A stretch of 10,097 bases of DNA from Spirosoma fluviale (lineage in GTDB: Bacteria > Bacteroidota > Bacteroidia > Cytophagales > Spirosomataceae). The stretch covers positions 1 through 10,097 of the forward strand of contig CAMARL010000056.1 in the NCBI GenBank assembly GCA_945860325.1, written 5' to 3'. Position numbers and translations under genes: made by a program. The notes below the pieces were generated by a model. That model was not told where the DNA came from. It worked only from the letters and a program-made list of their open reading frames with translations, and did no database searches. Shown piece by piece: positions 1 to 6,255 of this stretch (within the stretch, counting starts at the first letter, position 1; the number at the start of each line of letters is the position of its first letter).

Positions 1-317
1 CTAAACCAGTCAAATTTGGTACCATTTTTACGCGTATAGGGCTCACCGTCAATTTCCCAACCGCCATATGCTGCATCAAAATCACCAAATGCACGAACGG
101 TATTAGCTCCTCTTCGTGGGGATTCGTATGGCCATTTCAACTGAGTTATATTTTTAGGATCAGCGGGATCATAGGGTTGGCCAGCTTCTAATAAACAAAC
201 TTTGGCACCCGCTTTAGCTAAGGTATATGCGGCCATTCCACCACCAGCTCCTGAACCTACAATCACTACGTCGAATACCGTTTGTTGGGATTTTATGTAA
301 ATACTATCGTTAATCAT
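1..317 (-). CDS. GMC-family FAD-dependent oxidoreductase, N-terminal part (cut by window edge)
   Basis: This is the first 105 codons of a leftward gene that continues past the left edge. After a short N-terminal tail (MINDSIYIKSQQTV), residues about 15-46 form a classic Rossmann dinucleotide-binding fold: FDVVIVGSGAGGGMAAYTLA carries the GxGxxG motif for FAD, and the second strand ends in the ribose-binding acid (CLLEAG). The following stretch (QPYDPADPKN, then WPYESPRRGA) resembles Bacteroidota GMC oxidoreductases of the glucose/choline/gluconate dehydrogenase superfamily. These oxidise alcohol or sugar hydroxyl groups and pass electrons to a quinone or cytochrome partner. The catalytic C-terminal His/Asn pair lies outside the window, so activity and substrate cannot be judged. 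The start is the only ATG before the Rossmann strand. No signal peptide is visible. The gene is divergent from the hydrolase at 482. Confidence 0.88.
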   Translation of the reverse strand, partial: MINDSIYIKSQQTVFDVVIVGSGAGGGMAAYTLAKAGAKVCLLEAGQPYDPADPKNITQLKWPYESPRRGANTVRAFGDFDAAYGGWEIDGEPYTRKNGTKFDWF

Positions 318-346
318 GTTATTGTTTAGAGATTTTGTATTGAATT

Positions 347-354
347 CAAAACTA
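347..354 (-). promoter_or_regulatory. Candidate Bacteroidota -7 promoter element for the GMC oxidoreductase
   Basis: Read on the minus strand this is TAGTTTTG, an exact match to the Bacteroidota -7 consensus TAnnTTTG. It lies 30 nt upstream of the GMC start codon, a plausible distance. No TTG -33 element is found at the usual 19-22 nt spacing, so the call rests on one short motif in AT-rich DNA. Confidence 0.3.
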
Positions 355-481
355 AAAATTTATTGCTTGATTTAAAAATTTAATTTAAGGTATACTACTT
401 AATTATTTTGGGCAATTAATAAATATTCTAGCATGATGGTTTGAAATAAATGGCTTTTTTTTTTAATTTAAAATATTATTA

Positions 482-1651
482 ATGAACCTACTTATAAATA
501 TACACATGATAATTTCTCGTTTTCGTTTCGTGAGCTTTCTTGCTCTCATATTTTTTATTTCCACTCAAGGATTTGCTCAAAACAAATTAACGCCAGAAAA
601 GGCGTTAAAAAGCTATATTTCCAATGGCGATGCCACGTATTCTTGGGTAATCAAGGATTCCACCAAGCTAGGTAGCTCCATGGCATACCAATTAGTTTTA
701 ACCTCTCAAAAGTGGCATAATATTACTTGGCGTCACCAATTGACCATTGTCGTTCCTGCGACCATCAAATACGACGGGGCCATGTTGTTTATTACAGGGG
801 GATCTAATAAAGACGAGCAACCGAATTGGAGTACGGATGATAATATGTGGCCCATTTTAGCGGCTATTGCTTCTAAAAATAAAGCGATTGTGGCTTTAAT
901 TAAACAAGTGCCTAACCAACCGCTTTTTGATGGGAAAACAGAAGATGAGTTGATTTCGTATACACTTCATCAGTTTAAACAAGATAAAGATTATTCTTGG
1001 CCCTTGTTGTTTCCAATGGTTAAAACAGCTGTTCGATCGATGGATGCCATTCAGGAGTTTTCAAGTAAAAAATTACATCACACGATTAATAATTTTGTTA
1101 TTTCAGGTGCGTCAAAAAGAGGTTGGACTACATGGTTATCCAATGCCATCGATGACAAACGCGTGAAGGCGATCGGCCCTATGGTCATTGATATGTTGAA
1201 CATGCCTAAATCATTAAGCTATCAGTTGGAGACCTACGGCGAATACAGCATTCAAATCGAGGATTACGTAAAACTAGGTATTCCACAGGGTGCAGATACC
1301 CCAGACGGAAAAGCCATTACGACCATGGTGGATCCTTACTCGTATCGGGATAAAATGACGATTCCTAAAATTATTTTTATTGGGACCAATGATGAGTATT
1401 GGACGGCTGATGCGATCAAACATTATTACGATAAGATTCCTGGTAAAAATTTAATTCATTATGTACCCAATGTAGGTCATAATTTGGGAGGTGGAAAGCA
1501 AGCCCTTGAGGCGTTAAGTGCCTTTTTTGGCCTAACATTGCAGGACAAGGAATACCCTGTTTGTACTTGGAATGTGGCTAAAGGAAAAGAAGGGTTTGAA
1601 CTGACTGTGAATGCTGCCCCTGGCGATTTACAGGATGCCGCTATTTGGTGA
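482..1651 (+). CDS. Secreted PhoPQ-activated pathogenicity-related (PqaA-type) alpha/beta hydrolase, ended early by an in-frame TGA
   Basis: The product has 389 residues. It begins with a signal peptide: a basic n-region (SRFRF), a hydrophobic core at about 16-28, and probable cleavage after Ala32 (GFA|QN). Met9 is an equally good start. The mature part matches the PhoPQ-related family, which has an alpha/beta-hydrolase fold. Visible landmarks are the LFITGG strand (102-107), the region rich in Trp and Asp (PNWSTDDNMW), the nucleophile elbow GASKRG with Ser211, a probable acid Asp304 in GTNDEYW, and His333 in VGHNL. The triad therefore precedes the stop. The substrate of the family is poorly known. 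The TGA at 1649-1651 follows DAAIW, whereas family members normally continue with a small beta-rich C-terminal segment. That segment is still encoded downstream in the same frame (next entry). The gene is either a recent nonsense mutant, a truncated but possibly active enzyme, or a sequencing error. Confidence 0.85.
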   Translation: MNLLINIHMIISRFRFVSFLALIFFISTQGFAQNKLTPEKALKSYISNGDATYSWVIKDSTKLGSSMAYQLVLTSQKWHNITWRHQLTIVVPATIKYDGAMLFITGGSNKDEQPNWSTDDNMWPILAAIASKNKAIVALIKQVPNQPLFDGKTEDELISYTLHQFKQDKDYSWPLLFPMVKTAVRSMDAIQEFSSKKLHHTINNFVISGASKRGWTTWLSNAIDDKRVKAIGPMVIDMLNMPKSLSYQLETYGEYSIQIEDYVKLGIPQGADTPDGKAITTMVDPYSYRDKMTIPKIIFIGTNDEYWTADAIKHYYDKIPGKNLIHYVPNVGHNLGGGKQALEALSAFFGLTLQDKEYPVCTWNVAKGKEGFELTVNAAPGDLQDAAIW

Positions 1652-1858
1652 ACGACATCTGCGGATCGAGATTTCCGCAATAATTTATGGTTGACTCGCC
1701 GAGTAAAACCCGAAGGTTCCGTTGTTAAATACACCATTCCTTATACCAAGAAAGGTTTTCAAGCCTTCTATATGGATTTGAAATATAAAGATCCTAACGG
1801 AGGTAGCTATACGGTAAGCACCCGTGTGTTTACTACGAATACTAAAGAGGTTTTGTAA
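1652..1858 (+). pseudogene. Stranded C-terminal segment of the PhoPQ-related hydrolase, in frame after the TGA
   Basis: After the TGA, the same frame stays open for 68 codons and ends at TAA (1856-1858). It begins TTSADRDFRNNLWLTRRV, which fits the usual family pattern of a Trp followed a few residues later by DFR and another Trp. It then continues with alternating beta-like residues (GSVVKYTIPY, GFQAFYMDLKY, YTVSTRVFTT). With this segment the protein would be 458 positions including the TGA, a normal length for the family. No frameshift is needed, so a single base substitution to TGA is the simplest explanation. There is no start codon at the beginning of the segment, so it is unlikely to be made separately. 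Confidence 0.75.
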
Positions 1859-1883
1859 GGCATTAGGTAATAGATAAAATTAG

Positions 1884-1946
1884 GTAAGAGGTAATAAGTA
1901 ATAAGTAATATAAAAGAGGTAATAGGTAAAAAGTAATAGGTAATAA
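1884..1946 (+). repeat. Heptamer tandem repeat, nine units of about GTAATAR
   Basis: Nine consecutive 7-nt units can be laid end to end: GTAAGAG, GTAATAA, GTAATAA, GTAATAT, AAAAGAG, GTAATAG, GTAAAAA, GTAATAG, GTAATAA. An outlying copy, GTAATAG, sits at 1867-1873. The array lies between the hydrolase stop and the symporter start, contains stops in every frame and is non-coding. Short heptanucleotide arrays of this kind typically arise by replication slippage. No function is evident. Confidence 0.8.
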
Positions 1947-1973
1947 AGCTAGAATTAGATATTGAAAATATTA

Positions 1974-1990
1974 TTTAGTTTATAACTAAA
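1974..1990. promoter_or_regulatory. Small inverted repeat just upstream of the BASS symporter
   Basis: TTTAGTT and AACTAAA are perfect 7-nt arms around a TAT spacer. The element ends 12 nt before the ATG at 2003, where it could bind a regulator or shape the leader. It is A/T-rich, so a chance origin is quite possible. Confidence 0.25.
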
Positions 1991-2002
1991 CCATAATTAA
2001 CC

Positions 2003-2863
2003 ATGCAAGCAAGTTTTTTATCTGTGGTTTTATTGCCTCTCGCACTCGGCGTCATCATGATGGGCTTAGGCCTATCTCTCAGAATAGATGATTTTAAGCG
2101 AGTTCTCGTTTTTCCAAAAGCGGTTTTGATCGGTCTTTTATGTCAAATGATTCTTTTGCCTATCATTTGTTATTTTATCGCTTCTGGTTTTGGACTTTCT
2201 CCTGAATTAGCGGTGGGTTTAATGCTACTTTCGGCTTCGCCGGGGGGGCCAACGGCCAATCTATATTCCCATATTGCAAAAGGGGATGTGGCTCTAAATG
2301 TTACATTAACAGCAATCAATAGCTTGATCTCTGTGTTCTCTATTACCTTCATTGTTAATTTTGCGATGGCTAGTTTCATGCAATCCGACCAAGCCATTCC
2401 CTTGCAATTTAAGAAAGTAGTCGAAGTTTGTGTAGTTGTTTTGGGACCAGTTTCCATCGGAATGATGATTCGTGCTTATGCCAGCAACTTCGCTGAAAAA
2501 TTAAGTAAGCCAGTCAAAATAGCCTCTGCTTCTTTTTTAGTGCTCGTCATTGTATTGACCATAATTAAAGAAAAATCGCACATTGTCCAAGACTTTCAGA
2601 TAGTCGGTTTTCCTACATTATTGTTAAACGTGCTTAGCATGGCTATCGGGTATTACGTTCCGCGATTATTTAATTTGGCCAAAAGTCAGGCCATTGCCAT
2701 CGGAATGGAAATAGGCATTCACAATGGAACTTTAGCGATTTTTATCGCCTTAAGTGTCATAGGAAATAGTGCCATGAGTATTCCTGCTTTAATTTATAGT
2801 TTGATTATGTTTTTTACAGCAGCCATTTTTGGCTATTTGGTGAATTTGAAAAATCAAAACTAA
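2003..2863 (+). CDS. Bile acid:sodium symporter family (BASS/SBF) transporter
   Basis: This is a 286-residue, almost wholly hydrophobic inner-membrane protein with about nine or ten membrane segments. Both signature regions of the family are present. The first discontinuous-helix motif is SASPGGPTANL (77-87), corresponding to the usual small-residue/PGG/N motif. The second is MEIGIHNGTLA (235-245), corresponding to the E-x-G-x-(Q/H)-N motif that contributes to sodium and substrate coordination. Length is normal for bacterial members. Family members couple sodium entry to uptake of organic anions such as bile acids, pantoate, pyruvate-like acids or others, so the substrate cannot be named. It could share a transcript with the hydrolase upstream, but the 144-nt gap with repeats argues for its own promoter. 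Transcription ends at the terminator at 2913-2945. Confidence 0.92.
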   Translation: MQASFLSVVLLPLALGVIMMGLGLSLRIDDFKRVLVFPKAVLIGLLCQMILLPIICYFIASGFGLSPELAVGLMLLSASPGGPTANLYSHIAKGDVALNVTLTAINSLISVFSITFIVNFAMASFMQSDQAIPLQFKKVVEVCVVVLGPVSIGMMIRAYASNFAEKLSKPVKIASASFLVLVIVLTIIKEKSHIVQDFQIVGFPTLLLNVLSMAIGYYVPRLFNLAKSQAIAIGMEIGIHNGTLAIFIALSVIGNSAMSIPALIYSLIMFFTAAIFGYLVNLKNQN

Positions 2864-2912
2864 CTGATTGCGTTTAGCATTCAATCGGAATCAAACCCAT
2901 TGGAATAGTAAC

Positions 2913-2945
2913 AAAAAGACCGAAGAAATAATCTTCGGTCTTTTT
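2913..2945. terminator. Bidirectional intrinsic terminator between convergent genes
   Basis: A perfect 14-bp stem (AAAAAGACCGAAGA with TCTTCGGTCTTTTT) encloses the loop AATAA. The core GACCGAAGA is GC-containing, and each strand has a T-run after the core stem. It therefore works in both directions, serving the symporter ending at 2863 and the acyltransferase whose stop codon begins at 2950. On the minus strand the hairpin starts only 2 nt after that stop codon. Confidence 0.93.
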
Positions 2946-2947
2946 AT

Positions 2948-4081
2948 TTAAACCCTAAGGAAAATGTTTTTCTTATACAAAACATACAGGAATGTCCATT
3001 TGATACCGGTATAGCAAATGGCTAAGGCGACGGCATTAAAGGGATCGCCGATCATTTGGCCTAACCAGTGGAACATTCCGTCTGTGGCATATTCCCAATC
3101 AATGATCATGCCAGATAAATAAATTAAAATGGAATTCATTCCAATGATACGGAAGAAAAAGGCCCATTTTTGATGCCCTTTAACGTCAATAATGTAATAA
3201 AATATCGAAAGTAGGACTAAGCTTATTCCGCCCACTAGCATCACAAATGAACTTGACCAAAGGTTTTTATTAATGGGGAAATCAAGATTCCAAACCAAAG
3301 CGATCGCAATAAAAATCACCCCTAGGATAGCCATTTTTTTCGTTTTGGCAGTCCCATCGCTTGGATCATTTTTAAGGAAATTTCCAGTGAGGATTCCCAG
3401 TAAGCCAGTAGAGATAGCTGGTATAGTAGAAAAAAGACCTTCTGGATCGTGAATTCCTCTATGTAATTTTCCTGGCATCCAAGTGCGATCTAAATAGGAA
3501 GCGAAATTACCCGCCTCGGTCAAGTCACCCGCCATAAAGCCAGGCGCGGCATTAAATTTAAGTGCTAAATAATAAAAGATGATTATACCTACAAACCAAA
3601 TGAATTGGGTCAATTGCTTTTCGGTATATAAAAAGATAATGTTGGCAAACATATAGCCTAGACCGATACGTCCCAGCACACTTCCAAAGCGAATTTCTTC
3701 CAAGGGTTTAAACTCTAGCCCATTGTTATAAATAATTCCAAGAATGACCAAGATTAAACCCCTCTTGATTACTTTTTGTAATAATTGTTCTCTTGATTTT
3801 CCTTTTTCTAGCTCCTTGCCTAAAGAATAAGGAGTGGCCACACCTGCCATAAATAGAAATAGTGGAAAGATCAGGTCATTAAATGTAAACCCGTTCCACT
3901 CAGGATGTTCTAATTGGTTCGAGATGAAGCCCCAGAATGGCGATCCAGTTGCTTTATATAAGAATTTAAAAATTTCTTCAGCACCCATAATCCAAAGCAT
4001 ATCAAATCCGCGAAGTGCATCTAAGGATTGAAGGCGTTGAGCGATAGGAGAACTTTCCAGGGTAGAGCTTGTTGTTTTCAT
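2948..4081 (-). CDS. HGSNAT/DUF5009-type multi-pass membrane acyltransferase
   Basis: The product has 377 residues and about ten to eleven membrane helices. It belongs to the heparan-alpha-glucosaminide N-acetyltransferase-like family (COG4299/DUF5009), members of which are thought to move acetyl groups across the membrane onto sugars. The opening motif RLQSLDALRGFDM (16-28) is diagnostic. EHPEWNGFTFNDLIFPLFLF (58-77) matches the second conserved block, and His59 sits where I recall the acetyl-carrying histidine of human HGSNAT (inference from memory). Other family marks are GRIGLGYM (137-144), HDPEGLFSTIPAI (211-223), the NKNLWSSSF block (271-279) and GMNSILIYL (314-322). Length is normal. 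The gene lies 65 nt downstream of the MFS transporter on the same strand and probably shares its transcript. A role in acetylating a periplasmic or envelope glycan, or a sugar from uptake, is possible, but the acceptor is unknown. Confidence 0.88.
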   Translation of the reverse strand: MKTTSSTLESSPIAQRLQSLDALRGFDMLWIMGAEEIFKFLYKATGSPFWGFISNQLEHPEWNGFTFNDLIFPLFLFMAGVATPYSLGKELEKGKSREQLLQKVIKRGLILVILGIIYNNGLEFKPLEEIRFGSVLGRIGLGYMFANIIFLYTEKQLTQFIWFVGIIIFYYLALKFNAAPGFMAGDLTEAGNFASYLDRTWMPGKLHRGIHDPEGLFSTIPAISTGLLGILTGNFLKNDPSDGTAKTKKMAILGVIFIAIALVWNLDFPINKNLWSSSFVMLVGGISLVLLSIFYYIIDVKGHQKWAFFFRIIGMNSILIYLSGMIIDWEYATDGMFHWLGQMIGDPFNAVALAICYTGIKWTFLYVLYKKNIFLRV

Positions 4082-4098
4082 AGGTTTTGATTAACCGC

Positions 4099-4131
4099 TA
4101 AATATATAAATAAATTAGCTTTTCCACTCAA
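4099..4131 (-). promoter_or_regulatory. Weak candidate promoter for the acyltransferase
   Basis: On the minus strand there is a TTG (4131-4129), a 22-nt spacer, then TATATTTA (4106-4099). The last differs from the Bacteroidota -7 consensus TAnnTTTG only at its final base. It would leave a very short leader before the ATG at 4081. It would allow the acyltransferase some expression independent of the transporter, but the DNA is AT-rich and the match is imperfect. Confidence 0.2.
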
Positions 4132-4146
4132 TAGTACGATTAAATG

Positions 4147-5388
4147 CTATAAAGTAATTTTCTTAGTTGGGTCGATACGCAGCCATAAAAATCCGCCTAG
4201 GATGACAATACAGCCGATGATTCTGACGGGGATATCCCAACTTCCTGTCGCCGCAAGGATGTAGCCAAAAGCGATGGACATGATGGTGGAGCCCAACTGC
4301 CCCGCCATCCCCATGGCTCCTGCCACTGCGCCAGCATTTTGTCCACCTATGTCGGAGGAGGTAGCCCAAGAAACGGGTAAGGTAAAATCTTTAAAGGCTA
4401 AGCCAAAAGCTAAAACGACTATCGACGTAGTGGTATCCGGAATGAAGGTTGCCGTCAACATACAAATGCCTGACATCACTAAGCCAAACATGCCCACCGC
4501 TCTGCGGCCCCATTTTAGGCCTCGTTTTTTAGTTAAATAATCGGACGAAAATCCGCCTATAAAACAGCCGACAGTTCCCAATATAAATGGGAGGGAGGCT
4601 AAAAATGCAATTTGAGTATCATCGATTCCTCGGCCATTTTTCAGGTATTTTGGCATCCACGAAAGATAAAAATAGGCTCCATAAAGCAGGCAATGATACA
4701 TGCCCATGAGTGACCAAATATTGGGATCTTTTAAGATTTTCAACACAATGGAAAAGCTATCGCCTCCCGATTTCAACTCACGTCCTTGTTCAATGTGCGC
4801 TATTTCTTTTTCGGAAATATTAGGCATATCACGGGGTTCATCTTTAAACCAAAGTCCCCAAAAGGCCGCCCAAATTATTCCTAAAACACCAAAAGCGTAA
4901 AACACATAGCGCCAACCGTACGTTTGCATGATGAAGAGGGATAGGAAGGGGGCTAATGCGGCACCGATTCGACTAGCGATCCAAATAAATGATTGCGCTC
5001 GACCTGTTTCTGACTTGGGGAACCAACGAGAAATTACGATGGTGGCGTTTGGATAGGCTCCAGCTTCTCCGATCCCAAACAGAAATCGGATGATAAATAA
5101 CATGGTAAAGGTGCTTGAAAAACCAGTCAGTATCGTGAATACTGACCAGGAAAGTACTATTCTAAAGAGTATGGATTTGGGTCCTTTTCGATCACCCCAT
5201 AATCCCACCGGTATTTCAAATAAGCCATAGGCAAAAGCAAATGATCCTAAAATCCAACCAAATTCTTTTTCTGATAAATTAAGTTCTTGCGTAATGGCAG
5301 AACCCGTGATGGAGATTGATGTTCGATCTAAATAGGTGATGATGGAAAATAGTGCCATGACGAATAGCACCCAATATCTTTTATTCAT
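4147..5388 (-). CDS. MFS transporter, anion:cation symporter (ACS)-like family
   Basis: This is a 413-residue inner-membrane transporter with twelve predicted helices in two halves and a cytoplasmic loop at about 181-215 (KDEPRDMPNISEKE...). It shows the classic N-terminal pattern of the ACS branch: YLDRTSIS (19-26), motif A as GLWGDRKGPK (62-71) between helices 2 and 3, and RFLFGIGEAGAYPNA (101-115) followed by RWFPKSETGRA (121-131). A second, degenerate motif A is GFSSDYLTKKRG (279-290). ACS relatives take up hexuronates, glucarate, galactonate, tartrate or phthalate by proton symport, so an organic acid or sugar acid is the likely cargo. The exact substrate is not readable. It ends in TAG. 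It heads a probable two-gene unit with the acyltransferase and is divergent from the sigma factor. Confidence 0.92.
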   Translation of the reverse strand: MNKRYWVLFVMALFSIITYLDRTSISITGSAITQELNLSEKEFGWILGSFAFAYGLFEIPVGLWGDRKGPKSILFRIVLSWSVFTILTGFSSTFTMLFIIRFLFGIGEAGAYPNATIVISRWFPKSETGRAQSFIWIASRIGAALAPFLSLFIMQTYGWRYVFYAFGVLGIIWAAFWGLWFKDEPRDMPNISEKEIAHIEQGRELKSGGDSFSIVLKILKDPNIWSLMGMYHCLLYGAYFYLSWMPKYLKNGRGIDDTQIAFLASLPFILGTVGCFIGGFSSDYLTKKRGLKWGRRAVGMFGLVMSGICMLTATFIPDTTTSIVVLAFGLAFKDFTLPVSWATSSDIGGQNAGAVAGAMGMAGQLGSTIMSIAFGYILAATGSWDIPVRIIGCIVILGGFLWLRIDPTKKITL

Positions 5389-5423
5389 GTAAATTGGCTT
5401 ATCAGAAAATTAATTTTTATTTC

Positions 5424-5470
5424 TTCGTCTTTAGCTTTACTAAATTTGAAAATTTAGTAAAGCTGACGAA
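5424..5470. promoter_or_regulatory. Large inverted repeat upstream of the MFS/acyltransferase pair
   Basis: The inner arms AGCTTTACTAAATT (5433-5446) and AATTTAGTAAAGCT (5451-5464) are perfect over 14 nt around TGAA. Read as duplex DNA, the symmetry extends one more pair, leaving only two central bases. Outer arms TTCGTC (5424-5429) and GACGAA (5465-5470) add six pairs, with TTT (5430-5432) unpaired on the left. It sits 36-82 nt before the MFS start codon and more than 170 nt before the sigma gene. No gene ends here, so a terminator is not needed. The best readings are an operator for a dimeric regulator or a hairpin in the MFS mRNA leader. On the plus strand the left arm and centre contain TAAATTTG (5441-5448), an exact Bacteroidota -7 match, but without a TTG at the usual distance. 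Confidence 0.7.
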
Positions 5471-5642
5471 GGTACAGAAAAATAGATAATTATATTGCCA
5501 TTATTGACTAGCTTATTGATCATTTTAACTGATGTTCAAGGGTATCATGATTTGTCCTTGGTAAAAACGGTTTTTGGAGATATATAATTAGGGTATCCAA
5601 TATTTAAATAAAAATATTTTAATTTTATTTAGGGTTATTCCA

Positions 5643-6245
5643 ATGTTGTACGACTATAGCTTACAGACAAAAATTAATTATTCTCAAATGAATTTCAAAG
5701 GGCTTGAAGATCAACTATTGGTTTTAGGTTTAAATCAGGGGCATTCCGCGGCCTTTGAAGAAATTTATTCAAGATACTGGTTTAAAATTTACAGAATTGC
5801 CTTTAATCAAACAGGAAATAAGGAAGAGGCTGAGGAGCTTGTACAAGATGTTTTTTTGAGTATTTGGAATAGAAGAGAGACTATTGTTATTCATAATTTG
5901 GATTTGTATTTAGTCATTTCCATCAAAAATAAAGTATACGATTTAATACGTTCTAAAATAAATTTCCGCAAATATCAAGAGCATATTATTTTAAAGGAGA
6001 TAGATTTTCATTTTAATACAGATGAAATTGTCAATTACACGGAATTGACTGATGCCGTTGAAAAAGTACTTTCGTTATTGCCTGAAAAAAGTGTTCATAT
6101 ATTCAAAAAAAGTCGGTTCGAAAATATGAATACAAAGGAAATTGCGATCCAAATGAAATTGAGTGAAAAGGCAGTAGAATACCATATAACTAAATCCCTT
6201 AAGTTTCTAAAAGAAAATTTAAAAGATTATTCACGTTTAAATTAG
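5643..6245 (+). CDS. ECF RNA polymerase sigma factor, Bacteroidota FecI-like family
   Basis: The product has up to 200 residues. Met16 (MNFKGLEDQ, at 5688) is an equally likely start, because the family domain begins soon after it and the first 15 residues look unconserved. Region 2 spans about 37-103: AFEEIYSRYWFKIYRIAF for core binding, then EEAEELVQDVFLSIW for -10 recognition. Region 4 spans about 135-192, with LPEKSVHIFKKSRFENMNTKEIA leading into the helix-turn-helix LSEKAVEYHITKSLKFLK. Regions 1 and 3 are absent, as in all ECF factors. It matches the expanded Bacteroidota sigma-70 family found beside FecR and SusC genes. It lies 10 nt before the FecR gene, so the pair is almost certainly one operon with translational coupling. 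By family knowledge it directs transcription of the receptor locus when released by FecR. Confidence 0.93.
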   Translation: MLYDYSLQTKINYSQMNFKGLEDQLLVLGLNQGHSAAFEEIYSRYWFKIYRIAFNQTGNKEEAEELVQDVFLSIWNRRETIVIHNLDLYLVISIKNKVYDLIRSKINFRKYQEHIILKEIDFHFNTDEIVNYTELTDAVEKVLSLLPEKSVHIFKKSRFENMNTKEIAIQMKLSEKAVEYHITKSLKFLKENLKDYSRLN

Positions 6246-6255
6246 GTTAATTTTT

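Noticed and set aside
1649..1651. TGA as a recoded codon (tryptophan, glycine or selenocysteine)
   Set aside because: No other open frame in the window contains an internal TGA, TGG is used for Trp everywhere, and the phylum uses the standard bacterial code. No selenocysteine-type family position is known here.
1477..1737. Leftward open frame of 86 codons opposite the hydrolase 3' end
   Set aside because: It lies antisense to clear family-conserved coding sequence, has no recognisable motif and no leader of its own.
2170..2457. Leftward open frame of 95 codons inside the symporter gene
   Set aside because: It is an antisense shadow of conserved symporter sequence, including the PGG motif region.
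3834..4031. Rightward open frame of 65 codons inside the acyltransferase gene
   Set aside because: It is antisense to the most conserved part of the acyltransferase (LDALRGFDM and the His59 block), and its composition only reflects that.
4163..4900. Several short open frames on both strands within the MFS gene (4163-4369, 4274-4540, 4700-4900)
   Set aside because: All overlap the well-supported transporter in other frames and none resembles a known protein.
5424..5470. Palindrome as an intrinsic terminator
   Set aside because: No gene ends nearby on either strand, and neither side of the stem is followed by a proper T-run.
5599..5618. AATATTT...AAATATT inverted repeat before the sigma gene
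   Set aside because: It is composed only of A and T in a low-complexity stretch, where such matches arise easily by chance.
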